Source of the DNA: Lysobacter capsici | GTDB lineage: Bacteria; Pseudomonadota; Gammaproteobacteria; Xanthomonadales; Xanthomonadaceae | Length of the DNA: 64,000 nucleotides | Assembly (NCBI RefSeq): GCF_014779555.2 | Contig: NZ_CP094357.1 | Span: forward strand, 4,712,001 to 4,776,000 | Reading direction: 5' to 3' | In this document: in pieces, positions 27,416 to 40,254 of the stretch | Layout of the letters: the number at the start of each line of letters is the position of its first letter | Numbering within the stretch: the stretch's first letter is position 1 | Program-made: the position numbers and the translations under genes | The notes under the pieces: generated by a model | Told to the model about the DNA's origin: nothing | Seen by the model: only the letters and a program-made list of their open reading frames with translations | The model's database searches: none

Positions 27416-27815
27416 CGGGAATCGGGAGTCGGGAATTGGGAATCGTAAAAGCGGCGGGCGCGGCGACCGTTGTGTATTCGCGTCCTTTCCTGACGTCATT
27501 CCCGCGAACGCGGGCTCTGCTCTATTTCGGCGAAGCCGCCTATCCAGTGACTTTGACGAGGCAACGGTAACGACGTCGCCTGCCGGGCCTGCGTTCAAGT
27601 CACTGGATTCCCGCGTTCGCGGGAATGACGAGCAAAAGCGAATCGGCGGACTTCGTGGCTCAACTGCGATGACGCCCTTAGCCGCCGGACACAGTGATCG
27701 ACCCGATCGCGCCGCAATCGCTGTTGCTATTGCTCCTGCTCCTGCCCTTCCGATTCCCGACTCCCCATTCCCGATTCCCGCCCCCGATTCCCGCCCCCGA
27801 TTCCCGCCCCCCAAT
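27416..27815. repeat. Composite repeat: CGGGAATCGGGAATGGGG element enclosing a CCCGCGAACGCGGG element
   Basis: Outer arms at 27416-27450 and 27751-27815 match the repeat inside cobB, including GGGAATCGTAAAAGCGGC. Inside, 27495-27629 holds an inverted pair of the family seen at 679-760. The right arm ends with CCCCCGATTCCCG iterated three times. It fills most of the 605-base spacer before the second TonB receptor. Confidence 0.85.
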
Positions 27816-27871
27816 TCCAAGACGCCTAGCACCTTTTAACTACTTGCGTTAGCCAGATCCTGGCCGCTTTA

Positions 27872-27900
27872 TTGACCGACTTGTTAGAACCGTGTTAAAC
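27872..27900 (+). promoter_or_regulatory. Candidate promoter of TonB receptor B
   Basis: TTGACC (27872-27877), 17-base spacer, TTAAAC (27895-27900), 38 bases before the receptor start. The match to sigma-70 boxes is partial. Confidence 0.35.
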
Positions 27901-27938
27901 CCAATGACATCGCTGTCATCCCCCTGCAAGGAGTCGTC

Positions 27939-30320
<2,382 letters not shown>

Positions 30321-30344
30321 GCTGACCCACCCATGCGATAGCAG

Positions 30345-30373
30345 ACGGCCCGGATTTCCGGGCCGTTTTTTTG
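30345..30373 (+). terminator. Terminator of TonB receptor B
   Basis: Stem ACGGCCCGG / CCGGGCCGT with ATTT loop (30345-30366) followed by seven T residues, 25 bases after the stop codon. Confidence 0.9.
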
Positions 30374-30491
30374 GGTGTCGCCCGGCACATACCTGCCCTC
30401 GCCGGATCGGCTATACAGAGGCCTGCCGCCGTCCCGGTCGCTTCGGGCATGCGCGCGGCGTCCCGCCAGCACATCCTTCCAGGAGCCCGTC

Positions 30492-32519
30492 ATGCGTCCG
30501 ACCGTCGTGTTGTTGCTGTCCCTGGCCATTTCCAACGCTCTCGCCGCGCCCGCCAAGCAACAGCAGACCGTATTGATGCAAGGCAAACCCGCCGGCGGAC
30601 AGACCGTCGACATCGCCGCCGACGGCAGCACCCGGGTCGAATACCAATTCAAGGACCGCGGCCGCGGCGATCACACCAAGACCCGCTGGAGCCTGGACGC
30701 GGCCGGCCTGCCGATCGAGTTCGATGCCGAAGGCCACAACTATCTGCAGGTGCCGGTCCACGAGCGTTTCAGCCTGAAGGGCGGCAAGGCGAGCTGGAAC
30801 AACGACAGCGAGAACGGCGAGAAAACCCTGAGCGCGCCGGCGTTCTATCTGCCGCTCAACGCGCCGCCGGAAATGCAGGGCGTGCTGGCGCGCGCGCTGC
30901 TCAAGGCGCCGGGCCACACCCTGGCGCTGCTGCCGGCCGGCGAGGCGCGGCTGGAAGCCGCCGGCACTTTCGATGTCACCACGAAGAACGGCGCCGCAAC
31001 CTTGTCGCTGTATCGCATCAGCGGCCTGGACTACACCCCGGGTTCGGTATGGCTGGACGCGCAGGGCAATACCGCCGCCTTGATCATGGCCTCGGGCTGG
31101 GTCTCGGTGATCGCGCCGGAATATCTGGACGCGTTGCCGAAGCTGATCGAATTTCAGGAACGCGCCGCGGCGCAATGGTCGCTCAAGCTCGCGCGCGAAC
31201 TCGCGCACACGCCCAAGGGCCCGCTGCTGATCCGCAACGCGCGTCTGTACGACCCGCGCGACCTGTCGGTAACGCCGAACACCAGCGTGCTGATCGAGAA
31301 CGAACGCATCGTGCGGGTCGCCTCCGACAGCGCGATCAAGGCCCCGGCCGACGCCGAAGTGTTCGACGCCGGCAATCGCTTCCTGATGCCGGGCCTGTGG
31401 GACGTGCACAAGCACTACTCCGACGCCGACGGCGCGCTCGACATCGCCAACGGCATCACCAGCGCGCGCGATGTGGCCAACAATACCGACGCGTTCCTGG
31501 ACAAGGTCAAGCGCTTCGACGCCGGCACCGAGATCGGCCCGCGCGTGCTTTACGCCGGTTTCATCGACGGACCCGGCCCCTACGCCGGCCCGACCAAGAT
31601 GCTGGTCGCCACGCCCGCCGAAGCGATCAAGGCGGTGGACTGGTACGCCGACCACGGTTACATGCAGATCAAGAGTTATTCCTCGCTGAAACCCGAGCTG
31701 GTGCCGGTGATCGCCGACCGCGCCCACGCGCGCGGCCTGCGCTACAGCGGCCACGTGCCGGCCTACATGTCGGCCCGGCAATTCATCGAAGGCGGCGCCG
31801 ACGAACTGCAGCACCTGTTGTTCGTCGAACTCAACTTCATGTATCCGCGCGTGCAGGAAACCCACACCATGAAGCGGCTGACCGAAGTCGCCGCGCACGC
31901 CGCCGAATTCCCGCCGGAAAAACCCGAGGTGCGCGAGTTCATCGACTTCCTCAAGCGCCACCACACCGTGCTCGATCCGACCATGGGCATTGGAGAGGAT
32001 CTGTTCGCCGGCAACCCGGCCGACAAAATCCCGCCCGGATTGAAGACGGTGGCCTCGCGCCTGCCGCCGCAGGCGCAGCGCAACCTCAGCTGGGGCGCGT
32101 TGAAGGCGCCCAAGGGCGAGGAGCACGCCTACGCGCAATCGTTCCCGGCGATGATGCGGCTGCTCAAGGCGCTGTACGACGCCGGCGTGACCATCATGCC
32201 GGGCACCGACGCGCTGGCCGGTTACATGCTGCATTCGGAACTGGCGATCTATTCGCGCGCCGGCATTCCCAACGCCGAGGTGTTGCGCATGGCGACCCTG
32301 ACCCCGTCGCAGGTGCTCGGCGTGGACAAGGACCGCGGCGTGATCGCGCCGGGCAAGCTCGCCGACCTGGTATTGATCGACGGCGACCCGATCCGCGACA
32401 TGCAGGACATCCGCAAGGTCGATGCGGTATTCAAGGGCGGCAAGCGCTTCGATCCGGCGCAGATCGAGAAGGCGTTGGGGATTCAGCCGCGTAAGGCAAT
32501 CACCGTCGGCGCACCATAA
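30492..32519 (+). CDS. Secreted metal-dependent amidohydrolase
   Basis: A 675-residue exported hydrolase. Signal peptide MRPTVVLLLSLAISNALA, then about 220 residues of beta-rich sequence of unknown fold, and from about residue 235 an amidohydrolase (imidazolonepropionase-like) domain. Metal ligands are readable: H306-x-H308 in LWDVHKHYSD, candidate Lys394 (QIKSYSS), His421 (YSGHVPAY), His441 (LQHLLFVE) and Asp573 (PGTDALAGY). The C-terminal beta domain closes with GVIAPGKLADLVLIDGDP. AGGAG lies 7 bases before ATG 30492. A fragment of a second copy of its 3' end lies at 34091-34281. The substrate, perhaps a cyclic amide or small peptide, cannot be read. Confidence 0.9.
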   Translation: MRPTVVLLLSLAISNALAAPAKQQQTVLMQGKPAGGQTVDIAADGSTRVEYQFKDRGRGDHTKTRWSLDAAGLPIEFDAEGHNYLQVPVHERFSLKGGKASWNNDSENGEKTLSAPAFYLPLNAPPEMQGVLARALLKAPGHTLALLPAGEARLEAAGTFDVTTKNGAATLSLYRISGLDYTPGSVWLDAQGNTAALIMASGWVSVIAPEYLDALPKLIEFQERAAAQWSLKLARELAHTPKGPLLIRNARLYDPRDLSVTPNTSVLIENERIVRVASDSAIKAPADAEVFDAGNRFLMPGLWDVHKHYSDADGALDIANGITSARDVANNTDAFLDKVKRFDAGTEIGPRVLYAGFIDGPGPYAGPTKMLVATPAEAIKAVDWYADHGYMQIKSYSSLKPELVPVIADRAHARGLRYSGHVPAYMSARQFIEGGADELQHLLFVELNFMYPRVQETHTMKRLTEVAAHAAEFPPEKPEVREFIDFLKRHHTVLDPTMGIGEDLFAGNPADKIPPGLKTVASRLPPQAQRNLSWGALKAPKGEEHAYAQSFPAMMRLLKALYDAGVTIMPGTDALAGYMLHSELAIYSRAGIPNAEVLRMATLTPSQVLGVDKDRGVIAPGKLADLVLIDGDPIRDMQDIRKVDAVFKGGKRFDPAQIEKALGIQPRKAITVGAP

Positions 32520-32525
32520 CGGGAG

Positions 32526-32850
32526 ATGGACGATATGAACTCATCATCCGACCTCGACTTGGATCGGCAGATCGTCGATTTTTTGCGGAATGATTGTCTT
32601 GCCCTCGGTTACGCCCAGACGTTTGAACTGGCCGAGCTGGAAAGCGCGCTGTCGCGATGGATCGGCCAGCCGCGGTGCGCAAATCATCGAAGCGGTGCAT
32701 GGCACGCGTTTTCTACAAAGGACCACGCACGGACTCACGAACGTTCTGCCATTCGTTCTCGGTTATACCGACGGTGTCGGCGCGGCGCACCTAAGCCGGC
32801 TTCAGCTATCTGACCATGCCTGCAGATACCCGAGCGATTACGGCTTTTGA
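32526..32850 (+). pseudogene. Probable frameshifted small gene
   Basis: Two overlapping frames read as one protein if a single base is restored near 32670-32674. The first frame gives MDDMNSSSDLDLDRQIVDF and continues to SRWIGQP; the other frame continues at RGAQIIEAVHGTRFLQRTTH and LPFVLGYTDGVGAAHLSRLQ up to the stop at 32850. Joined, they would make about 108 residues. The family is not recognised. The gene starts 6 bases after the amidohydrolase stop with GGGAGA just before its ATG, so it was probably cotranscribed. It could instead be a real short protein of 95 residues ending at 32813, or a sequencing error; the acidic first half looks genuine. Confidence 0.5.
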
Positions 32851-32995
32851 TGCAGGCATCCAACCGCGCCGGCCGCCTCGAGCGGCACCGGCCGGACCTG
32901 CCCCTTGAAGAACACCCCCGCAATCTTTCCTCAAAACATGACCGCTGACATAATTCCACCGTGAGCCTGGGGAGGCTCTTTACAGGGGGATACAC

Positions 32996-33490
32996 ATGAC
33001 GCGAGCAATCGCGACTGCGATGCTCATCGCATCGCTCCTTACCGGCTGCGCCACCGGTTACCACAGCGCGACAAACCCCTTGCTGGGTTGGACAGGCGGG
33101 TACTGGGACAAGCCCGGGCCTGGCGAACTGATCAAGGTCGGCTTCGCCGGCAACGGCTACAGCAAAGAGGCCAAGGTCGAGGACTATCTGATGTTGCGCT
33201 GCGCGGAGATCGCGCAGTCGCGCAACAAGCCGTATTTCTCGGTCTACGGCTCGATCGCCGAGGCGGTCATCGATCAACGCCGCACCGAACGCTTGGTCAC
33301 TCCGGTTACCAATGGACCGTCGGGCTACGCCTACATCCTGCTGGAAGACCAGGCAAAACCCGGTGCGCTCGTCACCGCCGATGTGCTCAAGCAGTATGCG
33401 CACATCCGCCCACAGGGCGCGGGCAATACGCCCACCGACACGAAGGCGCAGGATGCCTCCGGACAGTCCGGCAAGGCGGGTGCGCAATGA
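32996..33490 (+). CDS. Small lipoprotein, resembles CC0125/CC1285 family
   Basis: A 164-residue predicted lipoprotein: signal MTRAIATAMLIASLLTGCAT with lipobox L-T-G-C at residues 15-18. The body, LIKVGFAGNGYSKEAKVEDY followed by LMLRCAEIA, resembles the CC0125/CC1285 lipoprotein family (F-x-GN-x-x-T/S ... DYLLLRAAE), whose role is unknown. The C-terminal 30 residues are low-complexity and charged. AGGGGGA precedes ATG 32996. Its TGA overlaps the next ATG (ATGA), so the two lipoproteins form a coupled pair. The block is bracketed by duplicated fragments of neighbouring genes, suggesting a rearranged segment. Confidence 0.8.
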   Translation: MTRAIATAMLIASLLTGCATGYHSATNPLLGWTGGYWDKPGPGELIKVGFAGNGYSKEAKVEDYLMLRCAEIAQSRNKPYFSVYGSIAEAVIDQRRTERLVTPVTNGPSGYAYILLEDQAKPGALVTADVLKQYAHIRPQGAGNTPTDTKAQDASGQSGKAGAQ

Positions 33491-33906
33491 AGCGCGCATG
33501 GATTCTCGGATGGATCGCGATCGCCGCGACCAGCGGTTGCGCCTCGTTGCCGGCGTACACCTTCCAGCCCGGCGAGATCACCGCGACCGTCAATCTCAAG
33601 GGCGTGCCCGCGCCGTCGTTCTGCGCCGGCGGCACGGTATACAAATTCACCCCGGACAAGCAAGGCCGCGCTCACGTGCCGGTGGGCAAACGGATCGACG
33701 TCAATTCCTTCGTCTACCTCAGTGGGTACCAGCAATATTGGACGTGTCATGCCGGCATGAGTTTCGTGCCCGAGGCCTCGCTGAGCTATCTGGTCAACCT
33801 GGAAATGCGCGACCAGGCCTGCCGTGTCGAGATTTATCGCGAGGGCGCGAGCAACCGCACCGGCCTGGATCTGGAACCCAGCTTCGGTCGCCCGTCCTGC
33901 CGCTAA
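33487..33906 (+). CDS. Small lipoprotein of unknown function
   Basis: A 139-residue protein with N-terminal signal MKRAWILGWIAIAATSGCAS and a lipobox T-S-G-C (Cys18). The mature part is beta-rich and has four further Cys: one near SFCAGGTVYKF, one in YWTCHAGMSF, one in DQACRVEIY and one at the end (PSCR), so periplasmic disulfides are likely. No family recognised. Its ATG overlaps the stop codon of the upstream lipoprotein gene, so both are probably made together and may interact. Confidence 0.75.
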   Translation: MKRAWILGWIAIAATSGCASLPAYTFQPGEITATVNLKGVPAPSFCAGGTVYKFTPDKQGRAHVPVGKRIDVNSFVYLSGYQQYWTCHAGMSFVPEASLSYLVNLEMRDQACRVEIYREGASNRTGLDLEPSFGRPSCR

Positions 33907-33971
33907 TGCGCGCCATTCGGCGTAGCCGTCGCGCGTATCGCGGCTGCGCCGATGGCTCGGACCCTGGCACA

Positions 33972-34076
33972 AAGAAAGCGGCCCAGGCTGCGGGCCGTTC
34001 TCGTAGGCGCTTGAGGCCACCGGCGGCCGCCCCGCTCGATCAGGTCTTGCGGAACACCACCTGCCCCGTCGCAGGC
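33972..34076 (-). pseudogene. Remnant of a clpB 3' end
   Basis: On the minus strand it reads ATGQVVFRKT then stop, against [10 protein letters not shown] then stop in intact clpB (34446). A degraded copy of the clpB terminator (GGCCC...GGGCCGTTCT at 33980-34002) follows at a similar distance. About 100 bases are recognisable. It lies just before a fragment of the amidohydrolase gene. Confidence 0.6.
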
Positions 34077-34090
34077 AGGTGCGCGGCATG

Positions 34091-34281
34091 GACAAGAAGC
34101 GCGGGGTGATCGCGCCGGCAAGCTCGCCGACCTGGTATTGATCGACGGCGACCCGATCCGCGACATGCAGGACATCCGCAAGGTCGACGCGGTGTTCAAG
34201 GGCGGCAAGCGTTTCGATCCGGCGCAGATCGAGAAGGCGTTGGGGATTCAGCCGCGTAAGGCCGTGGCTGGCGGGAACTAA
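34091..34281 (+). pseudogene. Remnant of the amidohydrolase 3' end
   Basis: Nearly identical to the last roughly 190 bases of the gene at 30492-32519 (shared GACCTGGTATTGATCGACGG, then 60 identical bases around GCAGGACATCCGCAAGGTCG), but one G is missing near 34117 so the frame is broken. It retains the stop codon at 34279-34281. It cannot be translated on its own. Confidence 0.9.
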
Positions 34282-34298
34282 CGCCGGCGTTTGAATTT

Positions 34299-34363
34299 CG
34301 CGGTCGCGGCTGGCGCCGCTCCTACAGGTAGGCCATGTAGGAGCGGCGCGAGCCGCGACCGCG
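34299..34363. repeat. REP-like inverted pair, GTAGGAGCGGCGCAAGCCGCGA family
   Basis: Arms 34299-34327 and 34337-34363 are inverted copies. Other pairs of this family are at 42245-42336 and 46941-47031. Confidence 0.85.
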
Positions 34364-34387
34364 TTACGTCACCCACGTCGCAACCTC

Positions 34388-34420
34388 GCAAACAAGAACG
34401 GCCCGCAAGCGCGGGCCGTT
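34388..34420 (-). terminator. clpB: Terminator of clpB
   Basis: On the minus strand, AACGGCCCGC GCTT GCGGGCCGTT (34397-34420) followed by CTTGTTTG, 26 bases past the clpB stop codon. Confidence 0.8.
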
Positions 34421-34445
34421 CCCATATCAGCCGATCGCGATCGGA

Positions 34446-37031
<2,586 letters not shown>

Positions 37032-37100
37032 GGAGGGTTCTCCGAAAGGGTGTGGCGGCCGGCGGTCGCGAGTGTCGCGCGACGGCTGCGAATGACCTGT

Positions 37101-37128
37101 TAATGCGGGCTGTGGCGGGTGTTTCAAG
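37101..37128 (-). promoter_or_regulatory. clpB: Sigma-32 (heat-shock) promoter of clpB
   Basis: Minus strand CTTGAAA (37128-37122), 13-base spacer, CCGCATTA (37108-37101), against the consensus CTTGAAA-N(11-15)-CCCCATNT. It is placed about 70 bases before the clpB start, as expected for a heat-shock gene. Confidence 0.75.
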
Positions 37129-37464
37129 ACTTGGCGAGACTGCGGCCGGGGTTGGCTTCAGCCGTCGCGGCCCGGGCGGCGCGCGTCCCGCCGGCAGCGG
37201 TGAGCGTCGTCCGCGATCCACCAGGGCGTCGCCCGCGGCCGGGTGCGAGGCGAGGTGGAAATTCGCCGCGAATGCGCGCGTCAGGACGAACCGGCGTGAT
37301 GATTTACCACGTCATTTGCGCGGCCCCGGCATATTCAATATGGAAACGATTATTTTGTTACCCGCCGATTAACAACCCGCTTCAAACCCCGTGTTTTGCT
37401 GGATTCGCACAGGCCGGAAGCTCGTGCAAAACGACTTATCCAAGGCACAAAAACGGGGGTTTCA

Positions 37465-38817
37465 ATGTTCAACTCACTCATCCGCGACGCCGCGGAGCGA
37501 TTCAACCTGGGCGATAAGGCCGAGCGCTTTATCGGCCTGTTGCTGGGTTTGATCTTCGATCCGGCCCAGGGCGGGTTTTCCGGCCTGCGTTCGCGTTTCA
37601 CCCAGGTCGGCCTGGGCGATCTGTTTCGCTCCTGGATCGGCGCGCATGTGGTCGATAACGTGCTGCAACCCGACCAGTTCAGCGCCGCGCTCGGCGACGA
37701 GGCCCTGGCCTCGATGGCCGCCAAGCTCGGCGTGCCCAAGGTCTCGATCAGCCTGGCCGGCGCCACTTTGCTGCCCAAGCTGATCGGCCTGTTGACCCGC
37801 GACGGCGAGCCGTCGACGGCGCCCGCCGAGGCCCTGGCGCTGATCAACGGCGCGCCGGCCCCGCGCGCGCAGCACGTCGCGCCGACCAGCGCGCGCAAGG
37901 CCGACAGCCGCCCAGGCTGGCTGCTGTGGCTGGTTCCGCTGCTGCTGTTGCTCGGCGGGTTCTTGCTGATGCGCAGTTGCGGCAAGGACGAGGCCGCCGC
38001 ACCGGCACCGACACCGACACCCACGGTGACCGCGCCCAGCGAGCCGGAAGCGCCGGCCGCGCCGGTCGCGCAGGCCAATGCGCGCTTCGACCTGAGCAAC
38101 GTCGACGGCAAGGTCACGGTCAACGGTCAGGTCGCCAGCGACGCCGACAAGCTCAAGCTGTGGGACGCGCTCAAGGCCGCGTTCGGCGAAACCAATCTCA
38201 GCGGCGACATCCGCGTCGATCCCGCGACGCTGCCGGCCGGCTGGATGGACAAGCTGATCGGCTTGCTGCCGCAGCTCAAGGCCAAGGGCCTGAAGTTCGG
38301 TTTCGACGGCGACGCGCTCAGCATCGACACCTCCGCCCTGCCCGAGGATCAGCGCATCGCGGTCAGCGAGCAACTGCGCAAGGCGTTCGGCGGCTTCCAG
38401 ATCAGCGGCCTGTGGGATCGCGCCGCCGCCGCGCTGAGCGGGTTGAAGGCCGGTTTCAGCGGCGACGACCTGGTCGGGGCGCTCAACCTGATGAACGTCT
38501 ACTTCGACAGCGGTTCGGCCACCATCACCCGCGACAGCCTGGAGACCCTCGACCACGCGGCCAAGGCGATCAAGGCCGCGCCGACCGGCATCCGCATCGA
38601 GGTCGGCGGCCACACCGACAACACCGGCGACGCCGCGGCCAACCTCACCTTGAGCCAGCAACGCGCCGATGCGGTGATCGCCAGACTCGCCGAACTCGGT
38701 GTCGCCCGCGAGACCCTGGTCGGCAAGGGCTACGGCCAGGATCAGCCGATCGCCGACAACGCCAGCGAGGAGGGCAAGGCCAAGAACCGGCGCATGCATT
38801 TCACGGTGTTGAAGTGA
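37465..38817 (+). CDS. YidB-like/OmpA fusion membrane protein
   Basis: A 450-residue protein with an unusual order of parts. Residues 1-115 resemble YidB/DUF937 proteins (SWIGAHVVDNVLQPDQFSAA, then LGDEALASMAAKLGVP). A single membrane helix follows at 151-169 (GWLLWLVPLLLLLGGFLLM), then a Pro/Ala-rich linker, two divergent repeats that look like BON-type or related folds (VDGKVTVNGQVASDADKLKL), and a C-terminal OmpA peptidoglycan-binding domain (VYFDSGSATITRDSLETLDH; GGHTDNTGDAAANLTLSQQR; KNRRMHF). This predicts a cytoplasmic N-terminus, inner-membrane anchor and periplasmic domain binding the cell wall. Start ATG 37465. Divergent from clpB. Function unknown; perhaps an envelope-stress or cell-wall anchoring role. 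Confidence 0.88.
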   Translation: MFNSLIRDAAERFNLGDKAERFIGLLLGLIFDPAQGGFSGLRSRFTQVGLGDLFRSWIGAHVVDNVLQPDQFSAALGDEALASMAAKLGVPKVSISLAGATLLPKLIGLLTRDGEPSTAPAEALALINGAPAPRAQHVAPTSARKADSRPGWLLWLVPLLLLLGGFLLMRSCGKDEAAAPAPTPTPTVTAPSEPEAPAAPVAQANARFDLSNVDGKVTVNGQVASDADKLKLWDALKAAFGETNLSGDIRVDPATLPAGWMDKLIGLLPQLKAKGLKFGFDGDALSIDTSALPEDQRIAVSEQLRKAFGGFQISGLWDRAAAALSGLKAGFSGDDLVGALNLMNVYFDSGSATITRDSLETLDHAAKAIKAAPTGIRIEVGGHTDNTGDAAANLTLSQQRADAVIARLAELGVARETLVGKGYGQDQPIADNASEEGKAKNRRMHFTVLK

Positions 38818-38931
38818 GTCGCAGTGAAGGCTGGATCTGGCGAATCGATCCAGCCCGCACGCTGATGGGTCGGTAGACACTCAGCAGAAACGGACAAGCC
38901 GGCGCGAGCCGGCTTGTTCGTTGTTGCGACG

Positions 38932-39474
38932 TTATGGCCGTGCGGCACGAGGAGACAGCGGCAGATTCACTCTCGGCAACCGTCCCGGCCCGCCGCTCAC
39001 GATCGGGCAGTCGCGGCGCAACCAGTTCCTGGGACGCGGGTAGTACAGATTGAGCAACTGTACCGGCACTGCCCAGTCGGGGCGATGCTCGAACTCGACG
39101 ATGACCAGTACGCCATCCGCATCGCCCGCCTCCGCCGAGACGTAGGGCGATAGGTTGACTGTCGTACGGTAACTTTCGCCGCTTTTGAGCGTTTTTTCGG
39201 TCACGTAATACAGGGAAAGCGGCAGCAGGACCGGCAAGGTACGCAGCCCGGCTCGGCGCGTGTATGCGTATGAATCGATGTCGACGAAATACCTGGGTAC
39301 GTTAGGAAACGCGATCGGGCGCGGCCCGCGATTGCGTACATCCAGAGTCAATGTGTATGGATCGTCGCAAGAATACGAATAGCTCACGCGAAGGGCGGAC
39401 GGCGCTCCTGGAAATGAGGCGTGGCCGCTCGCGGACCACAACACGAGCGCGCATGCAGCGATCAGCAGTTTCAT
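38932..39474 (-). CDS. Secreted protein of unknown function
   Basis: A 180-residue protein with a signal peptide (MKLLIAACALVLWSASGHAS) and a mature part that looks like an immunoglobulin-like beta sandwich: LRVSYSYSCDDPYTLTLDV, RGPRPIAFPNVPRYF, GESYRTTVNLSPYVS. There are two Cys (one after SYS, one near the end, RRDCPIVSGG) that could form a disulfide. No family is recognised. The ATG at 39474 gives the signal peptide; the upstream extension is not coding-like. It stands alone between the YidB/OmpA gene (convergent) and gloA. Confidence 0.7.
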   Translation of the reverse strand: MKLLIAACALVLWSASGHASFPGAPSALRVSYSYSCDDPYTLTLDVRNRGPRPIAFPNVPRYFVDIDSYAYTRRAGLRTLPVLLPLSLYYVTEKTLKSGESYRTTVNLSPYVSAEAGDADGVLVIVEFEHRPDWAVPVQLLNLYYPRPRNWLRRDCPIVSGGPGRLPRVNLPLSPRAARP

Positions 39475-39580
39475 GGAGCCATCCCCGGTGACGGTCGCGG
39501 GGATGGTATCGGTTCCTGGGCCTGATTCGCGCTCGGAACATTGCGGGTGCGCGGTGACTGAGCGAAAAACCGATCCCCTA

Positions 39581-39599
39581 CCCCCTTTCGCAAAGGGGG
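39581..39599. repeat. Short palindrome CCCCCTTTCGCAAAGGGGG
   Basis: A 19-base palindromic repeat between the secreted-protein gene and gloA, of a type often dispersed in Xanthomonadaceae. Only one copy is seen here. Confidence 0.5.
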
Positions 39600-39668
39600 A
39601 GCGCTTGGGCGGCAATGGGGGATTGTGTCGGAAACCGGAAGCCGGCTCAGCCGGCTACGCGGTACGGA

Positions 39669-40199
39669 TCAGACCCGCGAAGTCGGCTGCAGAATCTCGA
39701 CCCAATACCCATCCGGGTCCTTGATGAAGGCGATGTCCTTCATGCGCCCGTCGCTGAGTTTCTTCTGGAACGCGACGCCGAGTTGCTCGAAGCGCGCGCA
39801 GGCGGCCTCGACGTCGGGCACCGATACGCAGATGTGGCCGAAGCCGCGCGGTTCGCTGTTGCCGTGGTGGTAGGCGAAATCGGCGTCGTCTTCGGTGCCG
39901 TGGTTGTGGGTCAGTTCGAGCACGCCGCGCTGGCTCAGCAGCCATTCGCCGCGCGCGGGTTCTTCGGCGGGAATCCGCGCGGGGTCGTTCACCAGCACCA
40001 GGAAGTACAGGCTGAATTTCGCCTCGGCGAAATCGCGCTTGCGCACCAGGGTGAAGCCGAGCACGCGGGTGTAGAAATCCAGCGAAGCCTTGGGATCCTT
40101 GATCCGCAGCATGGTGTGGTTGAACACGAAGTCGCGGGTCGCGGCTTCGGGCTGCGCGGTCACGCCGGGCACGGCGTCGAGTTCGGATTGCAGGGACAT
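39669..40199 (-). CDS. gloA: Lactoylglutathione lyase (glyoxalase I)
   Basis: Converts the methylglyoxal-glutathione hemithioacetal to S-lactoylglutathione in the cytoplasm. The 176-residue protein has metal-ligand positions in [11 protein letters not shown] (His28), LELTHNHG (Glu), [12 protein letters not shown] (His) and [10 protein letters not shown] (Glu), plus [16 protein letters not shown] and IAFIKDPDG, typical of the longer eukaryote/Pseudomonas-type glyoxalase I that usually uses zinc. The ATG at 40199 is the only reasonable start. It lies 55 bases after the NCS2 permease gene on the same strand. Complete. Confidence 0.95.
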   Translation of the reverse strand: MSLQSELDAVPGVTAQPEAATRDFVFNHTMLRIKDPKASLDFYTRVLGFTLVRKRDFAEAKFSLYFLVLVNDPARIPAEEPARGEWLLSQRGVLELTHNHGTEDDADFAYHHGNSEPRGFGHICVSVPDVEAACARFEQLGVAFQKKLSDGRMKDIAFIKDPDGYWVEILQPTSRV

Positions 40200-40254
40200 G
40201 GCGTGGGCCGGTTCGAAAAGGGAATCAAGGATCTAGGGCCGCAAGGCCGCTGTC

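Noticed and set aside
27416-27815. Possible CRISPR array because of repeated CCCCCGATTCCCG
   Set aside because: Repeats are 13 bases, directly adjacent and without spacers; they belong to a palindromic repeat element.
30411-32234. 607-codon open frame opposite the amidohydrolase
   Set aside because: Antisense shadow; metal ligands and signal peptide identify the plus-strand gene.
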